In this document: positions 62,262-64,000 of the stretch, piece after piece
Position numbering within the stretch: position 1 is the first letter of the stretch
Layout of the letters: each line of letters opens with the position of its first letter
Source of the DNA: Neostapfia colusana
Lineage: Eukaryota > Streptophyta > Magnoliopsida > Poales > Poaceae
Direction: 5' to 3'
Assembly (NCBI GenBank): GCA_030760725.1
Contig: JASWHV010000012.1
Location: forward strand, 49,507,652 to 49,571,651
DNA length: 64,000 nucleotides
Notes under the pieces: model-generated
What the model saw: only the letters and a program-made list of their open reading frames with translations
The model's database searches: none
Told to the model about the DNA's origin: nothing
Made by a program: the position numbers and the translations under genes

Positions 62262-64000
62262 TGTCACACCCGGTTTCTCCGAAGAACAACCGAGTGAATA
62301 TCACATGTATGCCAGGATCATTTTCTCATACATGTGATGACAAATAGTGAAGCATCATTTATTACAAGCCAGGTGTCGAATATAAATAAGTCTTACATAG
62401 TATACGTCTCGATGGACGATAAATAGTTCATGACACGTAAATAAAGCAGCAGCGGAATATAAATCTTGTGGGCTTCGTCACAGGCGTTGCCCGGGGGACT
62501 CCGTGAACCTAGAATCCTTCCTCGGGTCCGAAGTCTTGGTCATTGAACACCACATCATCCCCTTGACCTGAGCAGCAATTTAAACCAACAAATATGCAAG
62601 TTTGAGTACCGTTGGTACTCAGCAAGTGTGGGAAAGTTATATCATGCATGGCTAGAGCAAGGAGAGGTTGAACTCATGGTTAAAGCACTACGCAATTATT
62701 ACCTATCACCTTAGCTTAATAAGCACCTACATTACTACACAGGTGAAATGGATCCCAATCTCCCAACCCATCATCAATATCAAGTAACCATAACATCATT
62801 TCCAATGTTAAGCTCCCCGCTTAACATCCACAACTTCCAAAATCATCATCCTCTAATCATGAATAAGTCCAAGCCGCTCTTGACCGTGAGCACGACTGTC
62901 ATGACAGTTTTGACTCTGTAGAGTTTGCACCACTGTACCCACATGTAGTGATTTCATCCCCCGTTGCCGGGTGGACTAAAAGAACCTCCGTTATGCCAGT
63001 GGCCGCGAACCACATTCACACTTCCCAGGTGTGTAGCCAGGAGATCACTACGAAGCCTTTACAATGGGATTCCCGACGAGCGTGGGCCCACTGAGGTTTC
63101 ACCCCTAACAGCATACAAGAGGCTCCAACCCCGCTGCAGTGGCCCCCTCTTGAGCCTTGCGGTTCATACGGTAGGCCAGCTGACACTTATTCCCTGCACC
63201 ATCCAACACACCCATACTACGTCGGGGATACACCTAATTAATTGGCCAAGCTGCCCCATCTCAGCATGTGGTTGGCACGGTAAAGCCTGGTTACATGCTC
63301 CATGAACCGGTCCTTAGGATCCAGGCAAGTACTAAACACAAACCCGAGTCTCGTGCACCCAGCACCAACCAAATCATCCAACTTGCCTCGATCCTTACCT
63401 CTACATAACTCATAATATCTCATTCAAGAGTAAGGTAAATAAATTGATGATCTCATATCCAAATTATCTCATTCTAAGCATGGCTAAGCATAAGCATATA
63501 AATAAATGACATGATAAAATAAAATCCCAACCCAAGCTACAAGGAAACAAGGTAATGCAATTCTAGGGAAACTTCCTAGCATGGGTTTCATATTTCAATT
63601 GACAATGCAAATAATTCTATCTACACATCCTAGTATAGGATCAAAGTGGTCAAGGACACTTGCCTTCTTCCTGCTGCTATGAGAATGGAAAGTCTTGGTC
63701 TTGGAAGGGGAGAACTTGCTCTGGGGCAGGTTCTACTCATGCCAATACACATAGCAAAAGAAAACAACAATACATAAGACATAGTTCACACTTTCACTTC
63801 ATACAACCCACACATATATACATATGATAGTTATTCACCTTTCTAAGTGTTGTGGTTACTCTAGATCTGTTGATTTTTAGCCTACATGCACTTTTAAACA
63901 TATGTATATGATTTCTAACTTTTGTATTCAGATTTCTGTTTGCACACTATATATGAATTTCCAATGTGAACAAATTCTTTATACACTTCTTAGCTACCAA
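62262..64000 (-). mobile_element. D-type gypsy LTR, reverse orientation, partial
   Basis: TGTCACACCCGGTTTCTCC at 62262 is the reverse complement of the D LTR end at 44021. Similarity continues to the window edge, corresponding to about 42270-44021 of D. It includes the inverted TGGTGCAAACTCTGCAGAGT-type block at about 62908-62940 and CTGTCATGACAG at 62896-62907. Whether this is a solo LTR or the 3' end of a full element cannot be told because the window ends inside it. Confidence 0.88.

Overview
This is intergenic, heterochromatin-like nuclear DNA from a plant, almost certainly a grass (Poaceae, probably panicoid). The evidence is the set of element families: a CACTA transposon, Tat-lineage and chromodomain Ty3/gypsy elements, a SIRE/Maximus-like Ty1/copia family with a post-pol ORF, and GC-rich promoter-type tracts beside AT-rich repeats. 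No intact host gene, rRNA, tRNA or CRISPR array was found. Nearly every long open frame belongs to a mobile element, and most elements are broken.

Layout. 1-6388: a decayed CACTA (En/Spm) transposon whose 5' non-coding part carries an inverted, frame-shifted fragment of a WRN/DEDDy-type 3'-5' exonuclease gene. 6389-11665: the 3' part of a minus-strand Tat-lineage gypsy element (RNase H, integrase, long repeat-rich non-coding tail, LTR-like end). 11666-40202: copia element A, which holds gypsy element B (14673-33588, target-site duplication AGATC), which in turn holds minus-strand gypsy element C (18888-31364). C is followed by a second PPT-integrase segment that runs into the remnant of B's 3' LTR. 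40203-44260: an AT-rich tandem repeat split by a solo gypsy LTR (D, 40609-44021, target duplication TAAAA). 44260-45670: GC-rich orphan DNA. 45671-56736: copia element E, a second member of A's family. 56737-60537: a 5'-truncated, unrelated copia element F with its 3' LTR. 60797-61988: a probable PIF/Harbinger remnant with a Myb-like ORF. 61989-62261: the start of another copia element. 62262-64000: a D-type LTR in reverse orientation, running off the window.

How it works together. The window is a nested insertion record (oldest to youngest along one line: A, then B, then C). The most unusual signals are regulatory or structural, not new protein systems. (1) Dense arrays of the palindrome CGGACTAGTCCG (half-sites CGGAC/GTCCG) lie just upstream of the TATA box in every A/E-family LTR. 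(2) Eight tandem primer-binding-site-like units sit behind element B's 5' LTR. (3) CACGTG-centred arrays occur in two unrelated gypsy elements. (4) A piece of antisense integrase is lodged in B's LTRs. (5) A short palindrome changes on both arms together between LTR families. No previously undescribed protein system could be supported. All boundaries, identities and ages are by eye; no alignment or database search was run.
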